From Achromobacter sp. Marseille-Q4962 (GTDB lineage Bacteria; Pseudomonadota; Gammaproteobacteria; Burkholderiales; Burkholderiaceae_B), in NCBI RefSeq assembly GCF_943737005.1, contig NZ_CALSFU010000010.1, positions 62,001 to 126,000 on the forward strand: a stretch of DNA of 64,000 bases. Direction: 5' to 3'. Numbering within the stretch: the stretch's first letter is position 1; the number at the start of each line of letters is the position of its first letter. The position numbers and the translations under genes were made by a program. Below the pieces are notes generated by a model. The model was not told the DNA's origin, made no database searches, and saw only the letters and a list, made by a program, of their open reading frames with translations. Below are positions 28,757-38,853 of this stretch, in pieces.

Positions 28757-28855
28757 GTGGGGTGTCGTCAGAAGATGTGGGTCGGGTTGGGCGGGGCCCG
28801 GGCCCCGCCGTCGGCAGATTGTAGCGTTGCGGAACGGGTCGGGCCCGGCGGTCGT

Positions 28856-30304
28856 TCATTGCGCATGCCGGCCGAGCACGCGGCCCGGATGCCGGCCGGT
28901 ATGGGCCTGCTCGCGCCAGACCGGCTCGCCGTTGACGTATACCGAGTGGATGCCCGCCGCGCGGGCGGTGGGCTGCTCGAAGGTAGCGGTATCCGCGATA
29001 CGCGCCGGGTCGAACACCACCAGGTCGGCGTAGCATTCCGGCAGGATCCGGCCGCGCCCGGCCAGCCCGAACCTGGCCGCCGTCAGCCCGGTCATCTTCC
29101 ATGCCGCGGTTTCGAGCGGAAACAGGCCCAGGTCGCGCGAATAGTGGCCCAGCACCCGGGGGAAGGTGCCCCACAGGCGCGGATGCGGCCGTTCGTCGTG
29201 CGGCAGGCCGTCGGAACCTATCATCGTCGGCCCGAAGGCCAGGATGCGCTGCACGTCGCCCTCGTCCATCATGAAATAGATCGCGCCGGCCGGCTGCAGC
29301 TCGTCTATCACGTCGAACTTGGACTTGCCGCGCTCGGCCGCCACTTCGTCCAGATCGCGGCCCGCCAGCCCGGGAAAGGGCTTGCACCAGGTGATGAGCA
29401 CGCGCCCGGCCAGCAGCACCTTGTCCTTCTTCAGCATGGTGGATCCGGCCACATAAGGGTAGGCGTCCAGCGAAACCTGCTGCTCGGCCATGGCGCGCTC
29501 GATGAGCGCCAGCGTCTCGCGCGAGCGTCCGAAGTTGGGCTGGCCCGCCAGCTTGTGGTGCGAAATCACCACGGGCACGCCGAGTTCGCGGCCGATGCGG
29601 AACGTCTCTTCCAGCGCGCCGACGATGTGTTCGCTCTCGTCGCGCATGTGGGTGGCATAGATGCCGCCATGCTCGGCCAGCGGCCGGCAGACCTCGATGA
29701 TCTCCTCGGTGGTGGCGTGCGCGGCCGGCGGGTAGAAAGTGCCGGTGGATATGCCGATGGCGCCGCTGGACAGCGCCTCGCCGGCCAGGGCGCGCATGGC
29801 GTCGATCTCGGCCGCCGTGGCGCTGCGCTGCAGCTCCGGCATGACCGCCGCCCGCAGGGTGGAGTGACCCACCATGCAGGCCGCGTTGACGGCCGCGGGC
29901 GCGGCGCGCAGCGCGTCGAGATACGCCGAAAAGCGCGTAAAGCGGTACGAGCCGCCCTCGTCCAGCAAGTCCAGCGGCGCGGGTGGCGAAGCGTGCGCCA
30001 GCGGCGCCAGGCTGATGCCGCAGTTGCCGGTGACGACGGTGGTCACGCCCTGCGAGATCTTGGGCGCCATGTCGCGGCGCCTGAGCAGATAGTTGTCGTC
30101 GTGCGTATGCGAGTCGATGAAGCCCGGCGCCACCACCATGCCCGTCACGTCGATGCGCTGGCCGGCGGGCACGCCGGCCAGGTCGCCCACGGCGGCCACG
30201 CGGTCGCCGCGCACGCCCACGTCGGCAACGCGGCCCGGCGTATTGCCGCCGTCGATGACGGTGCCGCCGGCCAGCACATAGTCCAGGGTCAGGGAATCGG
30301 GCAT
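28856..30304 (-). CDS. N-acyl-D-amino-acid deacylase (D-aminoacylase)
   Basis: Amidohydrolase-fold enzyme of 482 aa of the D-aminoacylase family, which removes the acyl group from N-acyl-D-amino acids. The metal motif DSHTHDDN has His66 and His68. TGNCGISLAP near residue 115 carries the Cys typical of D-aminoacylases, VVISHHKLAGQPNFG holds further metal His residues, and GSDGLPHDERPHPRLWGTFPR near 370 is the family signature with the catalytic Asp. The ATG follows GGAGAACG. It directly follows the dipeptide ABC transporter genes, so imported N-acyl or D-residue peptides are the likely substrates. Confidence 0.93.
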   Translation of the reverse strand: MPDSLTLDYVLAGGTVIDGGNTPGRVADVGVRGDRVAAVGDLAGVPAGQRIDVTGMVVAPGFIDSHTHDDNYLLRRRDMAPKISQGVTTVVTGNCGISLAPLAHASPPAPLDLLDEGGSYRFTRFSAYLDALRAAPAAVNAACMVGHSTLRAAVMPELQRSATAAEIDAMRALAGEALSSGAIGISTGTFYPPAAHATTEEIIEVCRPLAEHGGIYATHMRDESEHIVGALEETFRIGRELGVPVVISHHKLAGQPNFGRSRETLALIERAMAEQQVSLDAYPYVAGSTMLKKDKVLLAGRVLITWCKPFPGLAGRDLDEVAAERGKSKFDVIDELQPAGAIYFMMDEGDVQRILAFGPTMIGSDGLPHDERPHPRLWGTFPRVLGHYSRDLGLFPLETAAWKMTGLTAARFGLAGRGRILPECYADLVVFDPARIADTATFEQPTARAAGIHSVYVNGEPVWREQAHTGRHPGRVLGRHAQ

Positions 30305-30331
30305 GGCGTTCTCCGTGTAAAGGGGTCGGAC

Positions 30332-31300
30332 TCAGGCGAAATGGCAGGCCACCTGCTGCCCGGGCGCGATGGTTCTGGGCAGCGGCGTCTCCCGGGCGCA
30401 GCGCGCTTCGGCCCGCGGACAACGCGTGCGGAACGCGCAGCCCGAAGGCGGCGAGAGCGGGCTGGGAATTTCGCCCTGGAGCACCTGCGCGGGCCGGCGC
30501 TCGCGCGCCGAGGGCGCCGAAGCCATGAGGGCGCGCGTGTACGGGTGGGCGGGCCGGCCGAAGATGGCTTCGCGGCTGCCGGACTCGACGATACGGCCCA
30601 GGTACATGACCGCGACATGGTGGCTGATGTGCCTGACCACGCTCAGGTCGTGCGAGATGAAGACATAGGTCAGCCCCAGGTCGCGCTGCAGGTCCATCAG
30701 CAGATTGATGACCTGGGCCTGCACCGATACGTCCAGCGCCGACACGGGCTCGTCGCACACGATGAGCCCGGGAGCCAGCGCCAGGGCGCGCGCGATCACG
30801 ATGCGCTGGCGCTGCCCGCCCGAGAATTCGTGCGGATAGCGGTCGGCGGCGTCGGGCCGCAGGCTGACGCGGGCCAGCAGCCCGGCCACCCGCTCGCGTA
30901 TGGCCGTCTTGCCATGGCCGAAATTGCGCAGCGGCTCGCCCACGATGTCGCGCACGCGCATGCGCGGATTCATGGACGAAAAGGGATCCTGGAAAATGAA
31001 CTGCATGCGGCGCCGCATGGCGCGCAGCTCGCGGCGGTCCATCTCGGCCAGGTCGCGCCCTTCCAGCAGGATGCGGCCTTCGGTGGGATCGGTCAGGCGG
31101 ACCAGGCACTTGCCGGTCGTGGACTTGCCGCAGCCGGATTCGCCGACCAGGCCCAGCGTGTGGCCGCGCGGCACCGACAACGATACGCCGTCCACGGCGC
31201 GCAGCACCTTGCCGTCTTCCAGCGCGTAGTGCTTCTTCAGGCCGATGACCTGCAAAAGCGGCGAGGCCGCGTTCGGGGTGTCCGGAATGGGAGTGTCCAT
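30332..31300 (-). CDS. Dipeptide/oligopeptide ABC transporter ATP-binding protein (DppF/OppF type)
   Basis: ABC ATPase of 322 aa. Walker A is GESGCGKST near residue 54, the signature FSGGQRQR near 155, Walker B LIVCDEP near 178. The C-terminal oligopeptide-transporter domain has [15 protein letters not shown] with paired Cys, typical of DppF/OppF. The start is placed at MDTPIPD, 7 nt after the DppD-like stop; the open frame upstream overlaps that gene and lacks homology. It is the cytosolic motor paired with the DppD-like ATPase. Confidence 0.93.
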   Translation of the reverse strand: MDTPIPDTPNAASPLLQVIGLKKHYALEDGKVLRAVDGVSLSVPRGHTLGLVGESGCGKSTTGKCLVRLTDPTEGRILLEGRDLAEMDRRELRAMRRRMQFIFQDPFSSMNPRMRVRDIVGEPLRNFGHGKTAIRERVAGLLARVSLRPDAADRYPHEFSGGQRQRIVIARALALAPGLIVCDEPVSALDVSVQAQVINLLMDLQRDLGLTYVFISHDLSVVRHISHHVAVMYLGRIVESGSREAIFGRPAHPYTRALMASAPSARERRPAQVLQGEIPSPLSPPSGCAFRTRCPRAEARCARETPLPRTIAPGQQVACHFA

Positions 31301-31307
31301 AGGGTTC

Positions 31308-32306
31308 TCAGGCAATCTCGGCGGTTTGCGCCGCCCGCGCCCAGCACCAGCTCCGATGCCGTACGCCCGCGTCCACGGCGGGCGGCGCTTGCCGCGCGCA
31401 ACGGTCCATGGCCTGGGGACAGCGGGCGGCAAACGCGCAGCCCCGCGACTCGGGCGTGATGACGGGCACGATGCCCGGCAGCTCGGCCAGGCGGGTGGTA
31501 TGGTCCTGCCCGTCCACGAATGCGGGCAGCGAACGGATCAGGGCCTGGGTGTAGGGATGCTGCGGGCGGTCCAGCACGTCGTCCACGCTGCCCTCTTCGA
31601 CCTTGCGGCCGGCATACATGACGACGACGCGCTGGCACATCTGCGCCACCACGCCCAGGTCATGGGTGATGAGGACGATGGCCGTGCCCAGCCGGGCCTG
31701 GATGCCGCGCAGCAGGTGCAGGATCTGCGCCTGGATGGTGACGTCCAGCGCCGTGGTCGGCTCGTCGGCGATCAGCACCTTGGGCTCGCAGGCCAGCGCC
31801 ATGGCGATCATCGCGCGCTGCCGCATGCCGCCCGACAACTGGTAGGGGTACTCGCGCACGCGCCGGCCGGGGTCGGAGATCTGCACCAGCTCCAGCAGCG
31901 CCTCGGCCTGCTTCAGGGCCTCGCGCCGCGACATGCCCTGGTGCAGCATCAGCGACTCGCCGATCTGCCGCCCGATGGTGAACACCGGGTTCAGCGAGGT
32001 CATGGGCTCCTGGAAGATCATGGAAAGCCGATTGCCGCGGATGGCGCGCATGGCCTTCTCGGACAGCGCCAGCAGGTCGCGGCCGTCGAACTCGATGCTG
32101 CCGCCGGCGATGCGGCCCGGCGCGCGCAACAGCCGCATGATGGACAGCGACGTCACGCTCTTGCCGCAGCCGGACTCGCCCACCAGGCCCAGGGTCTCGC
32201 CCGGCATGAGGTCGAAGGACAGGCCGTCGACGGCCACCACCGTGGTTTCTTCGCCCTCGAAACAGGTGCGCAGGTCGCGCACGCGCAGGACGGGTCGGGT
32301 CTGCAT
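31308..32306 (-). CDS. Dipeptide/oligopeptide ABC transporter ATP-binding protein (DppD/OppD type)
   Basis: ABC ATPase of 332 aa. Walker A is GESGCGKSV near residue 42, the Q-loop [12 protein letters not shown], the signature LSGGMRQR near 155, Walker [14 protein letters not shown] near 175. The C-terminal Cys motif is [13 protein letters not shown]. The start is MQTRPVL, 8 nt after the permease stop and preceded by AGGGAAA. It forms a heterodimer with the next ATPase to power peptide import. Confidence 0.93.
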   Translation of the reverse strand: MQTRPVLRVRDLRTCFEGEETTVVAVDGLSFDLMPGETLGLVGESGCGKSVTSLSIMRLLRAPGRIAGGSIEFDGRDLLALSEKAMRAIRGNRLSMIFQEPMTSLNPVFTIGRQIGESLMLHQGMSRREALKQAEALLELVQISDPGRRVREYPYQLSGGMRQRAMIAMALACEPKVLIADEPTTALDVTIQAQILHLLRGIQARLGTAIVLITHDLGVVAQMCQRVVVMYAGRKVEEGSVDDVLDRPQHPYTQALIRSLPAFVDGQDHTTRLAELPGIVPVITPESRGCAFAARCPQAMDRCARQAPPAVDAGVRHRSWCWARAAQTAEIA

Positions 32307-32314
32307 GGCTTTCC

Positions 32315-33190
32315 CTAGAGTTTGCGAGCCAGGCGCGGGTCGAGCATATCGCGCAGGCCGTCGCCCACGAGATTGACGGCCAGCACGGCCGCGCCCAGGA
32401 ACAGGCCCGGATACAGAATGATGTGAAAAGCCACCGCCACGAAATTGCGGCCCTCGGCCATGATGTTGCCCCAGCTCGGCGTCTGCGGCGGAATGCCGAC
32501 GCCCAGGAAACTGAGCACCGCTTCGGTCAGGATGGCCGAGGCCGCAATGAAGGTAGCCTGCACCATGAGCGGCGCGAACAGGTTGGGCAGGATGTGCCGC
32601 CACAGAATGACGGGCACGGGCGTGCCGCAGGTCACCGCCGCCTCGATATAGGGCTGCTCGCGCAGCGCGAGCACCAGCGCGCGGACCAGCCGCACCACGC
32701 GTGGGATTTCGGGAATGACGATGGCCACGATGACGGTGCCGAGCCCGCCTTTCAGGGTGGCCATGAGGGCGATGGCCAGCAACACGCCCGGAATCGCCAT
32801 CAGGCCGTCCATGATGCGCATGATGAACGCATCGACGCGGCGGAAGTAGCCCGCCAGCATGCCCAGCGCCACGCCGGCGGCAGTGGCCGCCAGCGCGACC
32901 ACGGCGCCCACGAAGAGCGAGACGCGAGCGCCCCAGACGGTGCGCGAATACACGTCGCGCCCCAGCGCGTCGGTGCCGAAGAAATGCGCGGCCGACGGCG
33001 GCTTCATGCGGGTCAGCGGATCGATGTCCTGGGGATCCATGGCCGCCAGCCACGGCGCGGCCAGGGCGGCCAGCGTCAGCAGCGCCAGGATGGCCGTACC
33101 CACGCAGAGCGTGGGATGGCGCTTGAGGGCCCGCAGCGCGCGCCGGCCGGCAGGCCGCTTCACGGGCAGGAACAGGGAGGATGCGGTCAC
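32315..33190 (-). CDS. Dipeptide ABC transporter permease (DppC type)
   Basis: Inner-membrane permease of 291 aa with six predicted membrane segments; the first is around residues 30-52 ([21 protein letters not shown]). The N-terminal cytosolic tail and [29 protein letters not shown] are typical of DppC/OppC. The EAA-type coupling loop appears as [21 protein letters not shown]. Translation starts at GTG after GAGAGAAC. It is 10 nt downstream of the DppB-like stop. Confidence 0.92.
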   Translation of the reverse strand: MTASSLFLPVKRPAGRRALRALKRHPTLCVGTAILALLTLAALAAPWLAAMDPQDIDPLTRMKPPSAAHFFGTDALGRDVYSRTVWGARVSLFVGAVVALAATAAGVALGMLAGYFRRVDAFIMRIMDGLMAIPGVLLAIALMATLKGGLGTVIVAIVIPEIPRVVRLVRALVLALREQPYIEAAVTCGTPVPVILWRHILPNLFAPLMVQATFIAASAILTEAVLSFLGVGIPPQTPSWGNIMAEGRNFVAVAFHIILYPGLFLGAAVLAVNLVGDGLRDMLDPRLARKL

Positions 33191-33200
33191 GGCGGTTCTC

Positions 33201-34136
33201 TCAATAGCGGATGCGAGGGTCGAAGAGCCGGTAGCTCAGGTCGACCAGCAGGTTGATCAGGACATAGATGCCGGAAGCCACCAGCAGCACGCCCTGGATC
33301 ACGGGATAGTCGTGGCGCAGCACCGCGTCCACGGTCAGCCGGCCCAGGCCGGGAATGGCGAATACCGTCTCGGTGACCACCACGCCGCCGATTAGCAGCG
33401 CCACGCCCACGCCGATGGTGGTGACAATGGGATTGGCCGCGTTCTTCAGCGCGTGCCAGACCACCGGGCCGGGCGCCAGGCCCTTGGCGCGCGCCGTGCG
33501 GATATAGTCCTCCGACAAGGCTTCCAGCATGGTGGTGCGCGTCATGCGCGTGAGCAGGGCCATGTAGACCAGGCCCAGCGACAGGCAGGGCAGAACCAGG
33601 TGACGCAGATACGGGACGGCGCCCTCGGAAAGCGGGCGGTAGCCCTGCACCGGCAGCCAGCCCAGCTTGATCGAAAAGCCGTACACCAGGCTGTAGCCGA
33701 TGAGGAAGACCGGCACCGAGAACGCGCAGACCGAAACCAGCATGACCAGCCGGTCGAGCCAGCGTCCGGCATGCCAGGCCGCCAGCACGCCCAGGGGGAT
33801 GGCGGCCAGCACCGCGAACAGCATGGTGAAGGCCGCGATCGAAAAGGTGGGGCCCAGCCGCTGGCCGATGAGCCGGGACACCGGCATCTGGGTGGCGATG
33901 GAGGTGCCCAGGTCCCCCTGGGCGATATTGGCGACCCAGATGCCGAACTGCCGCAGCAGGGGCTGGTCCAGCCCCAGGTTGCGGCGGATCTTCTCGACGT
34001 CTTCCGCGGTGGCGTTGTCGCCCGCGGTCACCGCCGCCGGATCGCCCGGCGACAGGTGGATCAGCAGGAACACGACCACCGCCACCACGGCCATGACCGG
34101 CACGACCGCCGCAATGCGGCGCAATAGGGTTTTCAC
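33201..34136 (-). CDS. Dipeptide ABC transporter permease (DppB type)
   Basis: Inner-membrane permease of 311 aa. The first membrane segment (about residues 8-30) is followed by HLSPGDPA and a large periplasmic loop, then FGIWVANIAQGDLGTSIATQ, a DppB signature. The coupling loop reads DYIRTARAKGLAPGPVVWHALKNA. Start is GTG after GGGGGAAACG; the upstream open frame covers the 3' end of the substrate-binding gene. The gap to that gene is 26 nt. Confidence 0.92.
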   Translation of the reverse strand: MKTLLRRIAAVVPVMAVVAVVVFLLIHLSPGDPAAVTAGDNATAEDVEKIRRNLGLDQPLLRQFGIWVANIAQGDLGTSIATQMPVSRLIGQRLGPTFSIAAFTMLFAVLAAIPLGVLAAWHAGRWLDRLVMLVSVCAFSVPVFLIGYSLVYGFSIKLGWLPVQGYRPLSEGAVPYLRHLVLPCLSLGLVYMALLTRMTRTTMLEALSEDYIRTARAKGLAPGPVVWHALKNAANPIVTTIGVGVALLIGGVVVTETVFAIPGLGRLTVDAVLRHDYPVIQGVLLVASGIYVLINLLVDLSYRLFDPRIRY

Positions 34137-34162
34137 GCTCGTTTCCCCCCGGCGCGGCCGCC

Positions 34163-35728
34163 TTACGGCTTCTCGATGTTCCACATGACCGGAATGCCGG
34201 TCTTGAGCAGCTCGGTGTGCGACAGCCCGCGCGTGGCCGATACCGGCTTGAACTCGCCCCACATCGCATAGGGCACGGTCTGGTAGGCGCGCTCCTGCAG
34301 CCGGGTGGCGAGCTCCTTGCGCCTGGCGGCGTCGGTTTCGCGTATCCAGGCGGTGCGCAGCTCGTCCATTTCCTTGTCGCAGGGCCAGCCCGGCAGGCTG
34401 TTGCCGCAGGCGGCCGACAGCCAGGGGTTGGTCACCGGCGTGCTGGCGTCGTAATAGCCGCCCCAGGTCAGGAAGAGGTTCCAGCCGCCTTGCGCGGGCG
34501 GATCTTTTTTCAGGCGGCGCGCGGCGAGCGAAGCCCAGTCCATGGATTGCAGGTCCACGTTCACGCCGGCCTTCTTCAGGTTCTGCGACAGCACCATGAC
34601 GGCCGGCGCGCTCAGGTGGTCGGAGGGGTAGAGCAGCACCACCTTCTCGCCCTTGTAGCCGGCTTCCTGCAGCAACTGTCTGGCGCGCGCGAAGTCCTGC
34701 CTGGCGTAGGGCGCCGCTCCCGCGTCGGTCGCCAGGGGCGATCCGCAGATGTAGAGCGTGGGGCAGTAGTCTTCGCGGTACTTCTCGGAATAGCCCATGG
34801 CGGCGATCATCTGCTTCTGCGAGATCACGTAGTAGATCGCCTGGCGCGCCCGCGCGTCGTTGAAGGGCGGATACAGCGCGTTGATGACCACCATGCCTTG
34901 CGAGGCCACCGAGGTTCCCAGCTTGATGTCGCTGTTGGACTCCAGCACCGGCAGGAAGTCCGGCGCCACCTGCTCAAGCATGTCCACCTCGCCGTTCATG
35001 AGCGCGGCGGTCGCGGTGTTGCCGTCGGGAATGTAGACCCACTCCACGCGGTCGACCTTCACGTTCTTGCCGCCGGCCAGCCCGTCGGCCGGCTCCTTGC
35101 GCGGCGCGTAGGCGGGATTCTTCACATAGACCACCTTGTTGCCCGGCACCCATTCGTCGCGCTTGAAGAGAAAGGGCCCCGAGCCCACCATCTCGGTCAC
35201 GGGGGTATTCGGGTCGGTGGCGGCCAGCCGCTTGGGCATGATGAAGGGCGGCAGGCCCGAAGGCTTGGACAGGGCCTCCAGCACCAGGCCGAAGGGCTCC
35301 TTCAGTGTCAGCGTGAAACTGTCGGCGCCCGTGGCGGCCAGTTGCGCGCCCGCCGCCATCATCGCCTGGCCCAGGGTGTCCTTCTTGGCCCAGCGCTGGA
35401 GGGAGGCGACGCAATCCTCGGCGGTCACCGGCGCGCCGTCGCTGAACTTCAGGCCCGGGCGCAGCGTGAAGCGCCACTGCCTGCCGTCTTCCGACACTTT
35501 CCAGGTATCGACCATCTGCGGCCGGGGCTGTCCCTTGCTGTCCTGGGCGAACAGCATGTCGAACACCATATAGCCGTGGTTGCGCGTGATATAGGCGGTA
35601 TTGAAAAGCGGGTCCAGCGTCTTCAGGTCGGCGTGCGGCACCAGCCGCAAGGTCTTGCCCTGCGCCATGGCCCCCGAACTCGCCGCCAGGAGCGCCGCCG
35701 CCGCGAGCAGGCTGAAACGTCGAATCAT
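34163..35728 (-). CDS. Dipeptide/oligopeptide ABC transporter substrate-binding protein
   Basis: Extracytoplasmic solute-binding protein family 5 (DppA/OppA type), 521 aa. Sec signal peptide of about 21 residues ending GAMAQ, then LVPHADLKTLDPLFNTAY, the family start of the mature domain. I use the second of two ATGs (MIRRF), because AAGGGG abuts the first ATG (35734) and lies 6 nt from the second. It is the first transporter cistron, followed by the permeases and ATPases, and probably captures short peptides or N-acyl amino acids. Confidence 0.92.
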   Translation of the reverse strand: MIRRFSLLAAAALLAASSGAMAQGKTLRLVPHADLKTLDPLFNTAYITRNHGYMVFDMLFAQDSKGQPRPQMVDTWKVSEDGRQWRFTLRPGLKFSDGAPVTAEDCVASLQRWAKKDTLGQAMMAAGAQLAATGADSFTLTLKEPFGLVLEALSKPSGLPPFIMPKRLAATDPNTPVTEMVGSGPFLFKRDEWVPGNKVVYVKNPAYAPRKEPADGLAGGKNVKVDRVEWVYIPDGNTATAALMNGEVDMLEQVAPDFLPVLESNSDIKLGTSVASQGMVVINALYPPFNDARARQAIYYVISQKQMIAAMGYSEKYREDYCPTLYICGSPLATDAGAAPYARQDFARARQLLQEAGYKGEKVVLLYPSDHLSAPAVMVLSQNLKKAGVNVDLQSMDWASLAARRLKKDPPAQGGWNLFLTWGGYYDASTPVTNPWLSAACGNSLPGWPCDKEMDELRTAWIRETDAARRKELATRLQERAYQTVPYAMWGEFKPVSATRGLSHTELLKTGIPVMWNIEKP

Positions 35729-35783
35729 GGTCATCCCCTTGTGAAAAGCGCGTTGTGCGCGCCCTGTGTCGAGCCCGTTCGCG

Positions 35784-37244
35784 TCAGGCCGCGGCGGAGC
35801 CGGCCGCGAGCGGCCACTTCGGCAACCGGACCTTGCGATAGGGCAAGGCGTTGTAGTCCTGCGTGATGGCCCCTGGCGTCTCCACGTAGATCACGTGCTT
35901 GCCGACCTTGGAATAAGCGGCATAGAAATGCTGCGAGGACTTCACGACGATGAGGCGCATGGCGCCCAGGTCCACGCCGAACTGCGTGAAGAGATCGGTG
36001 CCCATGGCCTGGACCCGATAGCTGGTGAGCACCAGGGTCACGCCCCGCGTGCGCAGCAGCGCCGTATCTCCCAGCGCCGCCGGCGTGCCGGCCAGGCCCG
36101 TCATCTCGGCGTCGCGCTTGAGCGCGAGCACCTCGACATCCAGGTCCAGCGGCAGGCCCGACACCGGCGCGACCTTGCCGCCGACGCGCAACTGCACCCG
36201 CGCGCCCTCGCCGGCCTCGAAGCACAATTGCACGGCCACCGGGTCCCAGAACGGCCCGATGGCCACGTCCTCGATGCCGCGCGCCAGCACGCGCTCCAAG
36301 ATGAAGGTCGAATCGCTGGGCGCGCCGCCGCCGGCGTTGTCCGCCGAATCGGCCAGCACCACCGGAAATCCGCCATGGGCCAGCGCCTGGTCCAGCGCGG
36401 CGTCGACGGCGGGGTACGGCGGCGCGAGCCGGTCGCGGAAACCGATGATCTCCTCGCCCAGTGAGCGCGCCAGGCTTGCGGCCCGGGCGGCGTCGCCGTC
36501 GGTGTACACGAGCACCTTGGCGCCCATGTCGGGCGTGTCTCCCCAGGGAAAGCCGTGGGCGATCGACACCGACAGCACGCCGTCCCTGCCCTCCATGGCC
36601 AGCAGGCGGTCGACAAAGCCGCGCATGGGCTCGCGGCTGGTGTGCATGATGGAAATCATCTGGCAATCGAACACGGCGTGCGCGGGCCGGATGCGGCCTT
36701 CCGCCTTGGCCACGCACAGGTCCACCAGGTCGTAGGCCCGGTCCAGGATGTCGGTGTGCGGGTATTCCTTGAAACAGACCAGGAAATCGGCCGCCTCGAC
36801 CATCGCGTCGGTCAGGTGGCAATGCGGATCCAGCTCGGCGCCGATGACGGTGTCCGGACCGACGATCTCGCGCGCGCGGCGCAGCAGGTCGCCCTCGCAA
36901 TCGTCATAGCCGTCGGCCACCATGGCGCCATGCAGCCCGAACAGCGCGATATCCACGGGGCCGGCGCGGCGCAAGTCGTTCAGCAGCTCTTCGCGCAGCG
37001 TCTCGTAGGCATGGCGCGTGGTCGGGCCCGCCGGCATCGCGCCGGCCACCATGCCCTCGATCAGCTGCCAGTCCTTGCCCTGGGCGCGCTGGCGCGCCGC
37101 CCACAGCGGGCCGGAAAACATCTGCATCCGGTCGGGATGCTGCCCGGCCGGAAAATAGCCGCGCGCCTTGTAGGCCGCCAGCCCGGTCGGGATGGGAGAA
37201 AACGTATTGGTTTCGGTCGCCAGCGACCCGGAGAAAATTTTCAT
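35784..37244 (-). CDS. M81 family metallopeptidase (MlrC-like)
   Basis: MlrC/DUF1485 family protein, 486 aa; the founding member hydrolyses linear microcystin peptides, and other members are linked to peptide or D-amino-acid-containing substrates. It starts MKIFSGSLATETNTFSPIPT, the conserved N-terminus. ALFGLHGAMVADGYDDCEGD near residue 110 and GAELDPHCHL contain probable metal ligands, DSADNAGGGAPSDST near 315 is another family signature. It lies between a RidA gene and the peptide-binding gene, which supports a peptide-degrading role in this operon. Confidence 0.88.
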   Translation of the reverse strand: MKIFSGSLATETNTFSPIPTGLAAYKARGYFPAGQHPDRMQMFSGPLWAARQRAQGKDWQLIEGMVAGAMPAGPTTRHAYETLREELLNDLRRAGPVDIALFGLHGAMVADGYDDCEGDLLRRAREIVGPDTVIGAELDPHCHLTDAMVEAADFLVCFKEYPHTDILDRAYDLVDLCVAKAEGRIRPAHAVFDCQMISIMHTSREPMRGFVDRLLAMEGRDGVLSVSIAHGFPWGDTPDMGAKVLVYTDGDAARAASLARSLGEEIIGFRDRLAPPYPAVDAALDQALAHGGFPVVLADSADNAGGGAPSDSTFILERVLARGIEDVAIGPFWDPVAVQLCFEAGEGARVQLRVGGKVAPVSGLPLDLDVEVLALKRDAEMTGLAGTPAALGDTALLRTRGVTLVLTSYRVQAMGTDLFTQFGVDLGAMRLIVVKSSQHFYAAYSKVGKHVIYVETPGAITQDYNALPYRKVRLPKWPLAAGSAAA

Positions 37245-37292
37245 GCCGCCCCTCCAATGGAATGCTGCACAAGCGCGCGCCGCGCGCAGGAT

Positions 37293-37670
37293 CTAGGCTT
37301 GGCCGCCCACCCAGGCCTGGACTTCGATTTCCACGTCCACGTCCATGGCCAGCCGGGCCTGCACGGTGGAGCGCGACGGAAAATCCTGCGTGAAATGGCT
37401 GCGATACGCCTCGTTGAAATCGGCGAACAGCGCCAGGTCCGACAGCCAGACCGTCACGCGCACCACATCGTCCAGGCCGGCTCCGGCCAGGGCCAGGGTT
37501 TCCTTGATGCGCGCGATGGCCGCGTGGGTCTGCTCGCCGATGGCGCCGCGCACCACCTGGCCGTCGGCATCCATCGGAATCTGGCCCGACAGGAACAGAA
37601 ATCCGCCGGCGCGCGTGGCGCGCGAGAACGGCAGCGGCAGGGAACCGGGATAACGGGTAATGGCGCTCAT
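37293..37670 (-). CDS. RidA family protein
   Basis: RidA-type imine deaminase, 125 aa. FLFLSGQIPMDADGQVV, IKETLALAGAGLDDVVRVTVWLSD, and RSTVQARLAMDVDVEIEV match the family, with the key substrate Arg expected in the RSTVQ segment. It follows an FAD-dependent amine oxidase, which would release imines; RidA hydrolyses these to keto acids and ammonia. This is a clearer catalytic RidA than the copy at 24162. Confidence 0.92.
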   Translation of the reverse strand: MSAITRYPGSLPLPFSRATRAGGFLFLSGQIPMDADGQVVRGAIGEQTHAAIARIKETLALAGAGLDDVVRVTVWLSDLALFADFNEAYRSHFTQDFPSRSTVQARLAMDVDVEIEVQAWVGGQA

Positions 37671-37704
37671 GGCTCTCTCGCGATATCTGTCGATAAAGAA
37701 AATC

Positions 37705-38841
37705 TCAGCGTAGCCGGCCCGGCCGCAGGGCGTCGGCATCCACGCCATGCTCCCGCATCCAGGCCGGCAAGGGCCGGCCCGCGGCCAGCGCGGCGGCCAG
37801 CTCGGACGTGGCCGCGGCGGTCTGGATACCGTAGCCGCCTTGCGCGGCCAGCCAGAAGAAGCCGTCGGCCCGCTCGTCCCACCCCACCACGAAATCGCCG
37901 TCGCGCACGAACGAGCGCAGGCCCGCCCAGGCATGCCGGGGACGGCGTATGCTCAGCGAGGTCGCTTCCTCGATGCGATAAATGCCGGTTGCGACGTCCA
38001 GCTCCTCGGGCACGACGTCGTGCGGCTCCACCGGATCGGCGTTGGCCGGGGAACCCAGCAGCTGCCCCGCATCGGGCTTGAAATAGAAACTCTCGTCCAC
38101 CCCCACCACGGCGGGCCAATCCGAAAAATCCACATCGGCCGGACCGCTGAAGGTAAAGGCGGTGCGGCGGCGCGGCTGCAGGCCCACGGGCGCCGCGCCG
38201 CACACCGAGGCCACGTGGTCGGCCCAGGCGCCGGCGGCATTGACCACGGCGCGGGCCCGCACCACGGCGCCGTCGGAAAGCGCAAGCGTCCAGACGCCGC
38301 CGTCGCGCCGGGCCGCGGTCAGCCCCGCGCCATTGCGCAACACGGCGCCCCGCTCCCGCATGCCGCGCAGAAAGCCCTGATGCAGGGCATGCACGTCGAT
38401 ATCCCGGGCATCGGGCTCTTCCAGCGCGCCGCACAGGCGGCCGGCCCGCAGGCAGGGCACGCGCCGGGCCGCCTCCCGCGGCTCGACCAGGCGCACATTG
38501 GCCGACTGCCGGGAGAATTCTTCATACGTCTCGTCCAGCAGGCCGCGCTGCTCGGTCGTGGCCACATAGAGCACGCCGCGCGGATACAGCAGCGGATGCT
38601 CCGTGAAACCGTGGGGCGGGTGCTCGTAGAAACGCCGGCTGGCCCGCGTCAGCGCGCGGATCTGCGGTGTGCCATAGGTTTCCATGAACATCGCGGCCGA
38701 CCGGCCGGTGGCGTGGTAGCCGGGCTGCGCCTCGCGCTCCAGCACCGCCACGGCGGCGTGTTCGCTCAGGCGGTAGGCCGCCGAGGCGCCGGCGATGCCG
38801 GCGCCGATCACCGCGTAGTCGAATAGCGGGTCGCTGCTCAT
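37705..38841 (-). CDS. FAD-dependent amine/D-amino-acid oxidase family protein
   Basis: DAO-family flavoenzyme of 378 aa. The FAD-binding GAGIAG is at residues 13-18, followed by the acidic end of the second strand LEREAQPGYHATGRSAAMF. The RXXXR-like Arg and C-terminal AQGGYGIQTAAATSELAA complete the FAD site. It would oxidise an amino acid or imino acid to an imine. The start MSSDPLF is the ATG nearest the fold; no strong Shine-Dalgarno sequence precedes it, and a 28-bp dyad ends 13 nt upstream. It heads the ten-gene minus-strand run. Confidence 0.88.
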   Translation of the reverse strand: MSSDPLFDYAVIGAGIAGASAAYRLSEHAAVAVLEREAQPGYHATGRSAAMFMETYGTPQIRALTRASRRFYEHPPHGFTEHPLLYPRGVLYVATTEQRGLLDETYEEFSRQSANVRLVEPREAARRVPCLRAGRLCGALEEPDARDIDVHALHQGFLRGMRERGAVLRNGAGLTAARRDGGVWTLALSDGAVVRARAVVNAAGAWADHVASVCGAAPVGLQPRRRTAFTFSGPADVDFSDWPAVVGVDESFYFKPDAGQLLGSPANADPVEPHDVVPEELDVATGIYRIEEATSLSIRRPRHAWAGLRSFVRDGDFVVGWDERADGFFWLAAQGGYGIQTAAATSELAAALAAGRPLPAWMREHGVDADALRPGRLR

Positions 38842-38853
38842 TTTTATCCGATG

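Noticed and set aside
28214-31459. 1081-aa plus-strand open frame
   Set aside because: Covers the antisense of the XRE-cupin, deacylase and ATPase genes, all with strong family motifs.
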